From positions 1 through 64,000 of IMG/VR virus record IMGVR_UViG_3300021405_000007: a stretch of 64,000 bases of DNA. One strand, 5' to 3'. The translations under genes and the position numbers were made by a program. Position 1 is the first letter of the stretch. Each line of letters starts with the position of its first letter. Below are positions 16,543 to 26,450 of this stretch, in pieces. Origin of the DNA: a virus. Below the pieces are notes generated by a model, which was not told where the DNA came from, searched no databases, and saw only the letters and a list, made by a program, of their open reading frames with translations.

Positions 16543-17514
16543 ATGTCTAAATTTACAGTAGTTGGGGATATACATTGCAAACTTGAAAATTTGGATAAAG
16601 TTAAACTTTTATTCGAAATAATCGAGAGTTTAGGTAACCCGACTATTCTACTTGGGGATCTTTTAGATACGAAGGATTTAGTTAGAGCTAGATGCCTCAA
16701 TCTTTACTATGAGTGTTTTTCTAAATCTAAATTGGAATTCACTGTGTTAGTTGGGAACCACGATTTGATAAATATCGATAGGAAAGATCATGCCCTCACC
16801 CCTCTCTGTGCTCTAAAAAATGTCACAATAGTCGATGAACCTTATATATCTACCAACTACCTTTTTCTACCCTATAATAAGAGTTTATCAGAACTTTCAG
16901 AAAGTGTGATTCATGCTAAAGAATCAGAAATAAAATTTATATTCGGTCATCTAGATATTCAAAATTTTAATTATGGGAATGGAATAATTTCTCAAGAGGG
17001 CTTTAAATTAGAAGACTTTAAAGGTTTTAAAAGAGTACTATTAGGACATTACCATTGTTTCCAAACAAAGGATAATCTTACTTACCTAGGAACCCCTTTT
17101 TCTCACTCTTTTGGCGAATCAGATCAGACTAAATACATAGGAATCTTAGATATCGAAATAAATCAACTAGAATTATTAGAAACACCTTTCCCTAAACATA
17201 GAACTTTTGAAATAAATTGTGATGCAGTAACTCCAAACTCATTAGAATTCAAAGATTTAATGGAAAACTCCTTTAAGATAAATATGAATGATTACAATAG
17301 GATAATTCTTAGCGGAAGTTCTTATAATATCAGTCAAGTTCAAAGACAAGCAGGAATCAAATATATCGAGAAACCCACTATTTCGAAAGTCCAAAAATTC
17401 AATATTGACGAAACTCTCACCCATGAGCAACAATTTAGAAAATGGTCAGAATTGATCAAAAAATATGATGGTAAGACCCTAGAACTTGGAATGGAGATTT
17501 TAAAAAATGTTTGA
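16543..17514 (+). CDS. SbcD/Mre11-like nuclease subunit (T4 gp47 type)
   Basis: 323 residues. Metallophosphoesterase motifs in order: VVGDIHCKLEN (about residue 6), LLGDLLDTKD, VLVGNHDLIN, FIFGHLDIQ and VLLGHYHCF. The next gene encodes the SbcC/Rad50-like partner and overlaps by 8 bases, so together they would form the ATP-dependent nuclease that processes DNA ends for recombination. Confidence 0.88.
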   Translation: MSKFTVVGDIHCKLENLDKVKLLFEIIESLGNPTILLGDLLDTKDLVRARCLNLYYECFSKSKLEFTVLVGNHDLINIDRKDHALTPLCALKNVTIVDEPYISTNYLFLPYNKSLSELSESVIHAKESEIKFIFGHLDIQNFNYGNGIISQEGFKLEDFKGFKRVLLGHYHCFQTKDNLTYLGTPFSHSFGESDQTKYIGILDIEINQLELLETPFPKHRTFEINCDAVTPNSLEFKDLMENSFKINMNDYNRIILSGSSYNISQVQRQAGIKYIEKPTISKVQKFNIDETLTHEQQFRKWSELIKKYDGKTLELGMEILKNV

Positions 17515-19228
17515 GCGAATTTCTGCAGAAAACATTTTTTCATGGAAAAGTCTCAATTATGAAGTAAAATCAGGACTGTCTCAAATATCTGGAATCAATT
17601 TGGATGATGGTACTAGAGAAGGTGCCGGAAAATCCAGTATTTTCAATATTCTTTGTTGGACTTTATTTGGAAAAATCCCCAAAGATGTAAGAATTGATGA
17701 AGTTATAAAACAAGGAGAAAAGTATTGTGCGGGTAGAGTTGATCTACTAAATGGTTGGTCTGTTTATCGATCTAGAAATCCTAATAGATTTACTGTACTT
17801 GATGAAAATGAGAAAGAGCTACAAGGAAAAGATTCCAAGGAAACCCAAGAACTATTGGAAAAAAAGTTAGGGCTAACATTCGACCTTTTCTGTCAATCGA
17901 TATATTTTTCTCAAAATCATGATAAAAAGTTCATAACAGCAAATGAAACGGAAAAAGCTAAAATTTTATCAGATATTCAAGGTTTAAGCATATATGATAA
18001 GGCTAGAGATTCGGCGGTAAAACAGATAAAAGCCGCTCAAGTTGAGATTATCAGCCTCAATAATCAAAAATTAACCAATAATTCTGATTTAGAAGCAACT
18101 AATAAACTTATTCAATTTTTACAGATGGTTATCTTAGACACTGAAATAAAGAATCAGCAAATTCTTAAGAAATCTAAGGAAACTAAGGAAGGTCTTCAAG
18201 TTCAAATTAAAGCATTTGGAGAAGTAAGTTCTCAAAAGAGTGAAGTCTTAATAGCTCTTGAAAATGCTAAGAAAGAGAAAAAGTCTCTAGAAGACTCTAG
18301 AAAACAATATTTTAAGCTTCAAACTAGTATTAGGCAAAAAGAGCTTCATGAAAACAATCTTCCGAATGCCTGCACCAAGTGTGGGCATTACCCGAAAGGC
18401 TCTGACGAAGATTATAAAGCCCTCAATAGCTATAGGACGGAGATTATCAGACTGGAGAAGAGTGGCGCCCCACGTATTGATCCTCTTCAAAATATTGAAC
18501 AACTAGAAAATGATATTGAAAGCTTGCGTGGAATTCTAGAAAGTTTAGATATTCAAGAACGAGAAAAACTCCGTTTAGAACAGAAATTGGAGACTTTCTC
18601 AGAAGAGGCTGAAGTTAGGCTTAAAGGAGTAGAGAAAGAACACATTAAACTTGAAGAAGAAGAACTCCGTTTTGGAGAACTTCGTGAAAAAATACGAATG
18701 TTGAATCATAAAATAGATCTTAAACAAGAATTAGTAAAACATTTGGAACTTTTGAAAGATGGTTTCAAAGAAATAAAATCTTACATTTTTGCTTCCATAT
18801 TAGTAGATTTATCAATAAAAGCAACAGATTATGCCTTAGAACTCTTTGAAACTCCTATAATAATTAACTTTACAAATATTTCAGAAGATAGTAATCTATC
18901 AAAGATAGAAACTAGGATCACTCTTGATGGAGCTGAGAGATCACTTGGATTGCTAAGTGGCGGACAATCTCGGAGAGTTCAGTTAGCTACAGATCTAGCA
19001 CTATCCGAAATAGTTTCAAAGCGAGCTATCAGCCCAATTTTATTTAGAATTTTTGATGAAGCTAGCAAAGATCTCTCAACTGTTTCTATTGAACGTTTTA
19101 TGAAAATCTTGGAGAGATTGCCTGGATCAACAATCGTAGTTGATCATTCTGAATTAATTCAACCGATGATTCAGCAAAATTTTATGATAAAATTAGAGAA
19201 CGGTATAAGTACTGAAGATTCAAACTAA
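17507..19228 (+). CDS. SbcC/Rad50-like ATPase subunit (T4 gp46 type)
   Basis: 573 residues. The N-terminal ATPase half has REGAGKSSIFNILCWTLFG (Walker A). Long coiled-coil arms flank a zinc-hook motif, CTKCGHYP (about residue 290). The C-terminal half has the ABC signature LLSGGQSRRVQLATDLALSE and Walker B-like LFRIFDEASKDLS. It would clamp DNA and control the SbcD-like nuclease. Confidence 0.9.
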   Translation: MFERISAENIFSWKSLNYEVKSGLSQISGINLDDGTREGAGKSSIFNILCWTLFGKIPKDVRIDEVIKQGEKYCAGRVDLLNGWSVYRSRNPNRFTVLDENEKELQGKDSKETQELLEKKLGLTFDLFCQSIYFSQNHDKKFITANETEKAKILSDIQGLSIYDKARDSAVKQIKAAQVEIISLNNQKLTNNSDLEATNKLIQFLQMVILDTEIKNQQILKKSKETKEGLQVQIKAFGEVSSQKSEVLIALENAKKEKKSLEDSRKQYFKLQTSIRQKELHENNLPNACTKCGHYPKGSDEDYKALNSYRTEIIRLEKSGAPRIDPLQNIEQLENDIESLRGILESLDIQEREKLRLEQKLETFSEEAEVRLKGVEKEHIKLEEEELRFGELREKIRMLNHKIDLKQELVKHLELLKDGFKEIKSYIFASILVDLSIKATDYALELFETPIIINFTNISEDSNLSKIETRITLDGAERSLGLLSGGQSRRVQLATDLALSEIVSKRAISPILFRIFDEASKDLSTVSIERFMKILERLPGSTIVVDHSELIQPMIQQNFMIKLENGISTEDSN

Positions 19229-19237
19229 AAGGTTATT

Positions 19238-19549
19238 ATGGCTATTTGGTGCTATTTCTGCAAAATTTGTGGAGAGTCCTTTAAGACCAAGAAAACCATG
19301 CCCAAACATTGTGGAGTTGAATCCAATCGCCTTTTAACAAGTCCAGCAACCAAGTTTATGGAGAAAGAAGCTGGATCGGATAAGTCTACTTTGGTAAATG
19401 CAGATAAGATCTACCTAGAAAGAAGCAGGGCATATTCAAGAGACCATGAAATGGGAGATTTGGTAGAAATGAATAAAGAACATACCAATGCTGAAACACA
19501 GGGTTGGATTGTGGATGGTCGATTAAGGAAAAAAATAGATGATTTATAA
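19238..19549 (+). CDS. small Cys-rich (zinc-ribbon-like) protein, 103 aa
   Basis: The N-terminus WCYFCKICGESFKTKK with a later KHC resembles the FmdB-type zinc ribbon. The remaining 70 residues are charged, with no motif recognised. It lies between the SbcC-like and RuvC-like genes. A DNA-binding or structural role is possible but not shown. Confidence 0.65.
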   Translation: MAIWCYFCKICGESFKTKKTMPKHCGVESNRLLTSPATKFMEKEAGSDKSTLVNADKIYLERSRAYSRDHEMGDLVEMNKEHTNAETQGWIVDGRLRKKIDDL

Positions 19550-19563
19550 AAAGAATCAAAAAA

Positions 19564-20193
19564 ATGGATAAAATCCTTCTATCCCTAGATTACTCGACCT
19601 CGTGCACTGGTTGGGCAAAATTTAATTTGGAAACTGGAAAATTGGTCTCTTTTGGGGAGATATATCCGGATTTTAAAAATAAAAAAATAAAAGGTAAATT
19701 TGAATTTGAATACCCAGAGTATCAGACTTTAAAATTAGAACGCTTAGCAGAACAAATAATAGAAAGTCTGATAGAAGATTCTATACAAATAATAGTGATA
19801 GAAGAAATAAATAAAGGTTCTGGAAGTGGTAGAATCGGGCAAAAAGTACTTGATGGCGGTCATTTTCTTTTACTTAGTTCACTTCCGAGAAATTTCTTAA
19901 AAAAAACAGTATATTGTGATTCAGACGGAAAAAAGGGTTGGAGATCAGCATCAGGACTGAAGCTTCAATTATCGGAAGTAGATCGCTTGAACAACAAAAA
20001 TATAAGGAAACTCAACAATAAACTTAAAAAAGGCAAAAAGTTACCTTTGTTAGATATTAAACAACTAGCTTGTAATTTCGTTAATAAACAATTTAGTCTA
20101 CATTTAGATATATCACAAAATGATATATGTGATGCAATTGGTATGGGTTGGCATTATTTGACTAATGTTTTGGGTGAAAAAAATGAAAGTTGA
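19564..20193 (+). CDS. RuvC-like Holliday junction resolvase
   Basis: 209 residues with an RNase H-like fold pattern: LLSLDYSTSCTGWAKF (first Asp, residues 5-20), IIVIEEINKGSG (acidic second motif) and a C-terminal DICDAIGMGWHYL with the paired Asp. This matches RuvC-type resolvases that cut four-way junctions before packaging. The middle is longer and more basic than in bacterial RuvC. It sits between the recombination genes and the terminase genes. Confidence 0.8.
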   Translation: MDKILLSLDYSTSCTGWAKFNLETGKLVSFGEIYPDFKNKKIKGKFEFEYPEYQTLKLERLAEQIIESLIEDSIQIIVIEEINKGSGSGRIGQKVLDGGHFLLLSSLPRNFLKKTVYCDSDGKKGWRSASGLKLQLSEVDRLNNKNIRKLNNKLKKGKKLPLLDIKQLACNFVNKQFSLHLDISQNDICDAIGMGWHYLTNVLGEKNES

Positions 20194-20554
20194 AGATTTA
20201 GGAGCAGCATATGGTGAGGGTTTGTCTTGGCTTTTGGAATTGCAATTATTGCAAAATCCGGAACTCCTAAATGCCATTGTTTTAAACATCTTTAAGCTCT
20301 CTAACAGGGTAAAGAATCTTGAGTTTTTAGCAGATCAAAATAACAAAAGATTGCTAATTTGGTTGGAATTAGATTGGCTCGGAAAAAATTTTCATAAGAA
20401 AAACATCGAAAGATCCGTAATGGAGATGTTAGTATCTGTAATCCCCAATTTTAAAATTAGAGTCTGTTATGACCGGGTTTTATTTGATAAAGCTGTGAAA
20501 ACAGTAGAGGAACTAAAAAGTGGCAAGAAGAATCCAACAACAACAAATAAGTGA
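20183..20554 (+). CDS. hypothetical protein, 123 aa
   Basis: Not recognised. Helical, with GLSWLLELQLLQNPELLNAI near the N-terminus. The ATG at 20183 follows GGGTG 6 bases upstream. It overlaps the RuvC-like gene by 11 bases and the terminase small-subunit candidate by 35, so it belongs to the packaging operon. Confidence 0.6.
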   Translation: MKVEDLGAAYGEGLSWLLELQLLQNPELLNAIVLNIFKLSNRVKNLEFLADQNNKRLLIWLELDWLGKNFHKKNIERSVMEMLVSVIPNFKIRVCYDRVLFDKAVKTVEELKSGKKNPTTTNK

Positions 20555-21161
20555 ATCTGACATTATTCAGTCAGAAGTCGCGGGTAGAAACTACCCAGTA
20601 GACGTTCTTAAAGATTTATTTGTAAAATCGGGAATGACTCCGAAACGCATCTCCCAAAAGTTCTTCATTTCTTTACCTAAACTTATGGAATATGCTGAAA
20701 CTTTCGAATGGTTTAGATTGAAGAAAGAGCATGATCGACTTCGACTTTTCACGGCACTCAATATACGTGCTGACAGCTTTTTAGATCATATGACGGCTGA
20801 TCAACGGGAACAAAGTCTAAAAATGGATCAAAGAAATCAAGAACTTGAGGAAGTAGAGAAACACTATGCTCAGCATCATCATCTTTTCTGTGTAGATGAG
20901 TACGGTAATGTTTTGAGAAACAAGATAACGGGACTTCCTATAAAAATGGAATTTGGATCTTCTAAAGAAGAACTACAAGAACGGCGGGAACTACAAGCAA
21001 GCGTAGAACTTAATGTAAAACTATTATCTGAAGCTATAAAACGCCTTCCTATAGATATTTCCGATGAAATAATTAACATTGACTCTAATAGTAGTATTAA
21101 AAAGGTTAAGAGTTTGGAACAAGCAGCAGACGCTATTTTTGAGGATGCTGAGAAAAAATGA
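20520..21161 (+). CDS. terminase small subunit candidate
   Basis: 213 residues, GTG start with GAGG upstream. The N-terminal part contains a helix-turn-helix-like segment (LFVKSGMTPKRISQKFFISL), followed by charged helices suited to oligomerisation. It lies directly upstream of the large subunit, overlapping by four bases. The assignment rests on position and this pattern; there is no diagnostic motif. Confidence 0.6.
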   Translation: MARRIQQQQISESDIIQSEVAGRNYPVDVLKDLFVKSGMTPKRISQKFFISLPKLMEYAETFEWFRLKKEHDRLRLFTALNIRADSFLDHMTADQREQSLKMDQRNQELEEVEKHYAQHHHLFCVDEYGNVLRNKITGLPIKMEFGSSKEELQERRELQASVELNVKLLSEAIKRLPIDISDEIINIDSNSSIKKVKSLEQAADAIFEDAEKK

Positions 21162-22996
21162 AGTTCGATCCAGAATTCGTAGAAAAAATGAATGAATTAG
21201 AGTTCGCTCGTTTTTTTAAACGAATAAGAGAAAATATTCTTAAAGATCCCCTTAATAATTTTGTAAAGAATGAGCATCTTATAAATTTTCAACCGGGGCC
21301 GGGACAATCTGTATTTTTTAAGGTAATATTTGGTCAAAAACTAGATTATATAACTAAACATCCGGTCTTAACAGAAACCTCTGAAGGACTGAGATCTGAA
21401 GACTTTAAGCTGGAATATAGGAATTATACAGAGGTTGAACTCTATGAATTGTTCTCAGGATTAGTATATAGATATACCCCAGAACCTAGAAATCGTATAA
21501 ATAATATTTTGGGAAGACGTGCAGGAAAAACAATTACAGCCTCGATACTTTCTTTATTTCAAGCTATAAGAGTAAACTGGAAACCCTTTTTGACAAAAAC
21601 CCCCGTCGCATCGGTAGTCGTACTCTCTCACTCCGTTGAATTTTCCCAAGAAGTACTCGATGTTATCAAAGGTTTAATAGATGACTCTCCTATTTTTACT
21701 AGATTGCGAGATCTTCAACGTAAAAATACCCAATCAGTATTTCATTTAGCCGTTCCTTTTCTGCAAGATGATGGAAAAACTATAGAATACTCTAGAGTAG
21801 CTATCAAGGTTGGTGCAGCTTCTAAAAGAACAACCCGTGGTCGTGCCGTATGTACTTATATCGCAGACGAAATCGCTCACTGGGGTGCAGGAGACGAAAG
21901 TAAAGAGACAGATGTAGATATCATTAGAGCACTTCGTCCCTCTCTTTTGCAGTTTGGAAAACATGCTGCTCAATTTAAACTCTCTTCTCCTTGGGCAAAA
22001 GTTGGAATTTTATATGAGGAGTGGATGCGTAGAGAAGAGCTTCAAGAAGATTATATTCAGTTGAAGGCACCCTCTTGGATGATGAATCCGATACTTCCTG
22101 AACAGGAGTTTGCCAAAGAATTTAGAGATGATCCTGAGGGTTTTGATACCGAATTTAGAGCAAACTTTTCCGACTCTGTATCAAATTTCATCCAATCCGA
22201 ATTCGTGGATACTTGTGTTCTCAAAGACACCATTTTCTTACCTCCCGCTGAAAAACGGCAAGGAGTGAGGTATGAAGCCGCTATTGATGCCGCCTTTAAA
22301 TCAGATAGGTTTGCTTTTGTTCTAGTCGGCAATAATGGACACAGAATTACCCAATACGTATCCAAAAAGTGGGAAGGATCCAAGGGTGATCCAGTAAAAG
22401 CCTTCGAAGTGGCTAAATTTATTAGTAATATTTGTAAAGACTATGGAGTAAACCAAGTATCTGCTGATCAATATGCTTTTCAGCCATTAAAAGAGATTTT
22501 TCAACAATTTAATATTTCTCTTGTAGAACAAACCTTTACGATCACTTTCAAAAAGAAGATCTTTTTTACTTTAAGAAGAGCCATACACAACAATACTTTA
22601 GATTTACTTGATGATAGAACTCTGATAAAAGAGATAAAGGAGCTTCAAGTTGAACAAACTGGAATGGGACAGATTCGAATAGGTCACTTAAGGGGTGGTC
22701 ACGATGACATCGCATGTGCTTTAGCTATAGCAGTTCATACGGTTATGGAAAAATCAGGAACTGGAGAGATGACTTCCGCAGGAACTACAACTTATTCAGA
22801 GCAACCTACTGATATGTTTGGGAGAACCTTTACAGCTCCTAATCCAGAGTTATTGGGTGCATATAAAGGCTTTGAAGGGGTAGTTGATAACACTAAAGAT
22901 TGGATTAGGGATTCCCAAACTGGCAAAATGAGAAGGGTATCAGAAATAGAACAAGAAAATGAAGGGGATAACGACGGCTTCAATTTTGCAATTTAA
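21158..22996 (+). CDS. terL: terminase large subunit
   Basis: 612 residues. ATPase domain: Walker A LGRRAGKTIT (118-127), Walker B VCTYIADEIAHW (231-242) with the catalytic Glu, and a coupling region KLSSPW. The C-terminal nuclease has RNase H-like acidic sites: YEAAIDAAFKSDRFAFVLVG, VSADQYA and RGGHDDIACALAIA. It packages DNA into proheads and cuts concatemers. It ends the replication-to-packaging run; a promoter follows immediately. Confidence 0.93.
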   Translation: MKFDPEFVEKMNELEFARFFKRIRENILKDPLNNFVKNEHLINFQPGPGQSVFFKVIFGQKLDYITKHPVLTETSEGLRSEDFKLEYRNYTEVELYELFSGLVYRYTPEPRNRINNILGRRAGKTITASILSLFQAIRVNWKPFLTKTPVASVVVLSHSVEFSQEVLDVIKGLIDDSPIFTRLRDLQRKNTQSVFHLAVPFLQDDGKTIEYSRVAIKVGAASKRTTRGRAVCTYIADEIAHWGAGDESKETDVDIIRALRPSLLQFGKHAAQFKLSSPWAKVGILYEEWMRREELQEDYIQLKAPSWMMNPILPEQEFAKEFRDDPEGFDTEFRANFSDSVSNFIQSEFVDTCVLKDTIFLPPAEKRQGVRYEAAIDAAFKSDRFAFVLVGNNGHRITQYVSKKWEGSKGDPVKAFEVAKFISNICKDYGVNQVSADQYAFQPLKEIFQQFNISLVEQTFTITFKKKIFFTLRRAIHNNTLDLLDDRTLIKEIKELQVEQTGMGQIRIGHLRGGHDDIACALAIAVHTVMEKSGTGEMTSAGTTTYSEQPTDMFGRTFTAPNPELLGAYKGFEGVVDNTKDWIRDSQTGKMRRVSEIEQENEGDNDGFNFAI

Positions 22997-23014
22997 CCCT
23001 TCTAATGGTATAAT
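22986..23014 (+). promoter_or_regulatory. promoter, TTGCAA-17-TATAAT with extended -10
   Basis: TTGCAA (22986-22991), a 17-base spacer and TATAAT (23009-23014), preceded by TG at 23006-23007 so that the extended -10 reads TGGTATAAT. It overlaps the end of the terminase gene and lies 34 bases upstream of the next start. This is the best promoter in the window and the model for the others listed. Confidence 0.7.
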
Positions 23015-23047
23015 TTTATTGAAATTTTTTAAAATTGGGATAAATCT

Positions 23048-23419
23048 ATGTTAGATCTTTTATTGAAGCTCACGCAATATGACGGCCAGTTATTTTTGAA
23101 TGATCCCCCAGACAGTATTCGTTTTCAAAATAGAATCCAAGAAAAAGTAATTTCGGACATCTCCAGAATTCAAATCCCTTTAGCCAATTCAGCGACCAAT
23201 GCTACATTGATTCCTGCTAGTGTTGATTATTTGATTATAGCAGTTGATCAACAAGTTACAGCTTTATTAAATGGTTCAGTTACTCCAGTAACATTAACCC
23301 CACAAATGCCGGGAACTAAAGCAATCGTATTCTTAAATAAAGGTACGGTTAGCTCTTTATCAATAACTAATAATTCTGGTTCTATTGCTAATTTGGATGT
23401 CATAACAATAATCCTTTAA
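23048..23419 (+). CDS. hypothetical virion protein, 123 aa
   Basis: Not recognised. The first 45 residues are mixed; the rest is beta-rich and low in charge (TPVTLTPQMPGTKAIVFLNK and SLSITNNSGSIANLD), like small phage decoration or adaptor domains. It is the first gene after the TGGTATAAT promoter and precedes the portal. A head-associated role is inferred from position. Confidence 0.6.
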   Translation: MLDLLLKLTQYDGQLFLNDPPDSIRFQNRIQEKVISDISRIQIPLANSATNATLIPASVDYLIIAVDQQVTALLNGSVTPVTLTPQMPGTKAIVFLNKGTVSSLSITNNSGSIANLDVITIIL

Positions 23420-23439
23420 TCGTTTGAGACAAATGCAAA

Positions 23440-25347
23440 ATGGCTGATGAAAAAAAATCTAATATTTTTAAAAAAGCTCTAGAGGCAGGAGAAGCTCTTC
23501 TAGATGTGCAGATAGCAAAAGCTAGAAGTAGTGCCATTATGCAAATACCTGAGCAAGGTGATTTTGATTTTGGGACGGCCGTAACCAAAGATAGATATCA
23601 GATAGTCAATTCTCAAGGCTACCAAGACAAGATAGGTTCTGTAGGATACGAATTTCTTAAAATGATGGCTTTTAGATCATCCGTAGTTTCAGGCATTGTA
23701 AGAACTCGCCAAAATTTAGTCGCATCCTACGCCCTACTATGTAGAGAAGGTATCGATAGAGGTTGGAGGATTAGTATAAGGGATGAAGGGGAGAAAATTG
23801 CCGCTCTAGTCGAAGCTAAAATGGGTAAAGATGGAGAAAAAAAGGGACTAGATGAACGACAACTTAAAATTGAAGCCAAAAAAGAACTAGAAATAAAAGC
23901 TAAAGCTAAAAGACGGTACGTAGAAGATTTTATAGCCAATTGCGGTGAAAAAGAACATAAACCATTTGAAGCAAAAAGATGGAATTTTGATAGATATTTG
24001 AGAGCTTTAGTCTATGATTCCCTAGTGTATGATCAAATGGTAACAGAGTTTATAGAAAAAGAAGCGGCGATAAAAGGTGCCTCCACTTTATCCTATATAA
24101 GGCCTATTGATGCTTCTACGATTCGGTTTGCATCCTATCAATTGAGCTCTTCAATAAATAGTACTGCAATTGGTGACTACAACATTCTTTACCCGGAAGA
24201 AGAGCTTAGACAATTAGAGGAAGAAGGCGGAAAACTTGAATTAGATCAAAAACTTCTAGATGAAGGCGCCTATAAATATGTTCAGCTTATAAGAGGTAAA
24301 GTAGAAAGAGCTTTTACAGAAGAACAACTAGCATTGGGGGTTAGAAATCCCATCACCGATATAGCTTTCAATGGTTACGGGTTATCGGAGTTGGAAGTAA
24401 TACTAAGTTTGGTAACTTCCCACATGCAAACCGAACACTTTAATATCCTTTTTTTCCGTCAAGGTTTCTCTGCAAAAGGCATCCTGCATATAAAAGCTAA
24501 TCTAAATAGAAGCAAACTCGAAGAAATTAGAACTCATTGGAAACATTTGATTTCTGGTAATAGAAATACGTTTCAAACCCCAATATTTTCTGGTGCAGAT
24601 GATATTCAATGGATACCACTCACACAAAATCATTCAGAAATGGAATTCAGTCTTTGGATGAATTATTTGATTAAAATGATCTGTTCTACCTATCAAATAG
24701 ATCCTTTAGAAATTGGATTCGGTATTCAAGACGCTGGCGGTAGTAGTGGGGGAATGGGTCGTGACAACTCTGCAGAAAAATTAGAAAATTCCAGAGATAA
24801 GGGTTTCATTCCTTTAATGCGCTTCATGGAAAACTATATAAACGACAATATAATCTCTAGATTAGATCCTGAATTCAAGTTTGAATGGGTAGGATTAGTG
24901 GAAGATGATCCAGTTCAGCAAGTGCAACAGGAAGCACAGGAAGTCATCTACAAAAAAACTGTTAATGAAATTCGAGCAGAAAGTGGCTTAGAACCACTAG
25001 AACTTGGTGATATGATTCTAAGTCCGGTTTACTTCCAAGCTTGGTCTCAATTCAGCGAAGAAGCTCGTAATCTTAAAATGGAAGATCAGCAAGCACAAAT
25101 GGAGATGCAAAGCCAGTTTGCTCCACCGGAGCAAGAAGCTGATGAAGGACAATTTGAGGAAAATCCGGATGAACAGTTTGCTCGAGAAGAAGAAAGTAAA
25201 CAAAACGATCATGAACGAGATTTGGAATTAAAAGATAAAGATCATGAGAATAAACTCGAACAGATCAAAACTGAAGCGAAGGCTAGACCTGCTTTAAAAA
25301 AATCTATTAAACCAATTAAAATAGAGTATTATAAAATTAATGAGTAG
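23440..25347 (+). CDS. portal protein
   Basis: 635 residues, typical of large portals. Recognisable features: FNGYGLSELEVILSLV, FFRQGFSAKGILHIKANL, STYQIDPLEIGFGIQDAGG and RDNSAEKLENSRDKGFIPLM, the wing-to-stem part of SPP1/HK97-type portals. The long C-terminal tail is acidic and Gln/Glu-rich and ends with a basic KKSIKPIKIEYYK. It forms the dodecameric DNA channel and the terminase docking site. Position right after the terminase supports this. Confidence 0.88.
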   Translation: MADEKKSNIFKKALEAGEALLDVQIAKARSSAIMQIPEQGDFDFGTAVTKDRYQIVNSQGYQDKIGSVGYEFLKMMAFRSSVVSGIVRTRQNLVASYALLCREGIDRGWRISIRDEGEKIAALVEAKMGKDGEKKGLDERQLKIEAKKELEIKAKAKRRYVEDFIANCGEKEHKPFEAKRWNFDRYLRALVYDSLVYDQMVTEFIEKEAAIKGASTLSYIRPIDASTIRFASYQLSSSINSTAIGDYNILYPEEELRQLEEEGGKLELDQKLLDEGAYKYVQLIRGKVERAFTEEQLALGVRNPITDIAFNGYGLSELEVILSLVTSHMQTEHFNILFFRQGFSAKGILHIKANLNRSKLEEIRTHWKHLISGNRNTFQTPIFSGADDIQWIPLTQNHSEMEFSLWMNYLIKMICSTYQIDPLEIGFGIQDAGGSSGGMGRDNSAEKLENSRDKGFIPLMRFMENYINDNIISRLDPEFKFEWVGLVEDDPVQQVQQEAQEVIYKKTVNEIRAESGLEPLELGDMILSPVYFQAWSQFSEEARNLKMEDQQAQMEMQSQFAPPEQEADEGQFEENPDEQFAREEESKQNDHERDLELKDKDHENKLEQIKTEAKARPALKKSIKPIKIEYYKINE

Positions 25348-25552
25348 AATAAAGATTTTTCTAGACAAAGATCAAACTCCAGAGCAAGCTAAAGAAGACC
25401 TTAAGAAAGCTATTGAAGCGTCTTCACCAGAAGCTGTTCATACTGAAAAATTTCATGATTCTGCAGCAGAAGATATCCTAGCTAAGATGGAAGACCTGCA
25501 CCGAAAGACTCTTAATAAGATACTAGAAGAAGTATACACCGTTATAAGGTAA
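25340..25552 (+). CDS. hypothetical protein, 70 aa
   Basis: Not recognised. Acidic and helical (DQTPEQAKEDLKKAIEASSP, then MEDLHRKTLNKILEEVY). It overlaps the portal stop by 8 bases. It may be a small head-assembly factor. Confidence 0.6.
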   Translation: MSRIKIFLDKDQTPEQAKEDLKKAIEASSPEAVHTEKFHDSAAEDILAKMEDLHRKTLNKILEEVYTVIR

Positions 25553-25559
25553 TAATTAC

Positions 25560-26450
25560 GTGCTCTTATCTAAAGAACAAATTTCTAAAATTCGAAAGAT
25601 AATAGAGCTAAATTACACTCGTTTACTACTTGAAATTTCTGGTAAAGGATCGCTTACTACTGATCAAATTGAACTTCTTGAAGAGTCCGATATCGATATA
25701 TCTAAATATTCCGATTCATTATTAAAACTAATATACATAAATCATTTTTTGAATAAAGTAGATGGAAAACATCAAACTCCCACTTCTGAAGAGTGGCTTC
25801 GAGCTCAACAAAATGGAGAACCTGATGGGCAACAGGCTAGGTTCATAGAGCATCTTAACGATAATTTGGCTAACTATATTAACAAGATAAAATCAAATGC
25901 CGTCTCAAAATTCGATGAGATTATAAGAGCCGCAAACCTTAACTACTATCACAAAGATTTGATAGAAGAAGATGTGGGCAAAATCTTTAAAGAAGAAACA
26001 ATTGCTCAAATAAAACAAAGTTTAAGAGACGCTTCAAAAGATTTATCTAAAGATTGGCAAAGAGTCGCTACTACTGAAATATCGAATGCCATCAGTCTAG
26101 GCGGTTTGCATAGGATAGCTTCCGAGAACGAAAACAATGATCTCGGAGAAGTATACGTTTACAGATTGGTTGTACCCGACACTAAAGCTTGCGACAAATG
26201 CAAGGAATTCTTTCTAGACTATGATGGAAGTCCAGTTCTTTATCGACTTAGTACACTTCTGTCTAATGGTTCAAATGTGGGTAAAAAGCAAGTGGATTGG
26301 TTACCGGGCATAGGTGCAATACACCCAAATGAACGGTGTTCTACTATATTGCAATTACCTAGAGGTTGGCGGCTTGGATTGAATGGAAACAACACTTATA
26401 TGGGAAAAGGGGAATGGGATGATTATATCAAACAAAAACTCCGCGGGTAG
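25560..26450 (+). CDS. MuF-like phage head morphogenesis protein
   Basis: 296 residues, GTG start. The C-terminal third shows the MuF-type pattern: WQRVATTEISNAISLGGLHR, PDTKACDKCKEFF and IGAIHPNERCSTIL with paired Cys. The N-terminal two thirds are helical. MuF-family proteins lie next to the portal and enter the prohead in few copies. The order portal, small protein, MuF, protease is standard. Confidence 0.75.
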   Translation: MLLSKEQISKIRKIIELNYTRLLLEISGKGSLTTDQIELLEESDIDISKYSDSLLKLIYINHFLNKVDGKHQTPTSEEWLRAQQNGEPDGQQARFIEHLNDNLANYINKIKSNAVSKFDEIIRAANLNYYHKDLIEEDVGKIFKEETIAQIKQSLRDASKDLSKDWQRVATTEISNAISLGGLHRIASENENNDLGEVYVYRLVVPDTKACDKCKEFFLDYDGSPVLYRLSTLLSNGSNVGKKQVDWLPGIGAIHPNERCSTILQLPRGWRLGLNGNNTYMGKGEWDDYIKQKLRG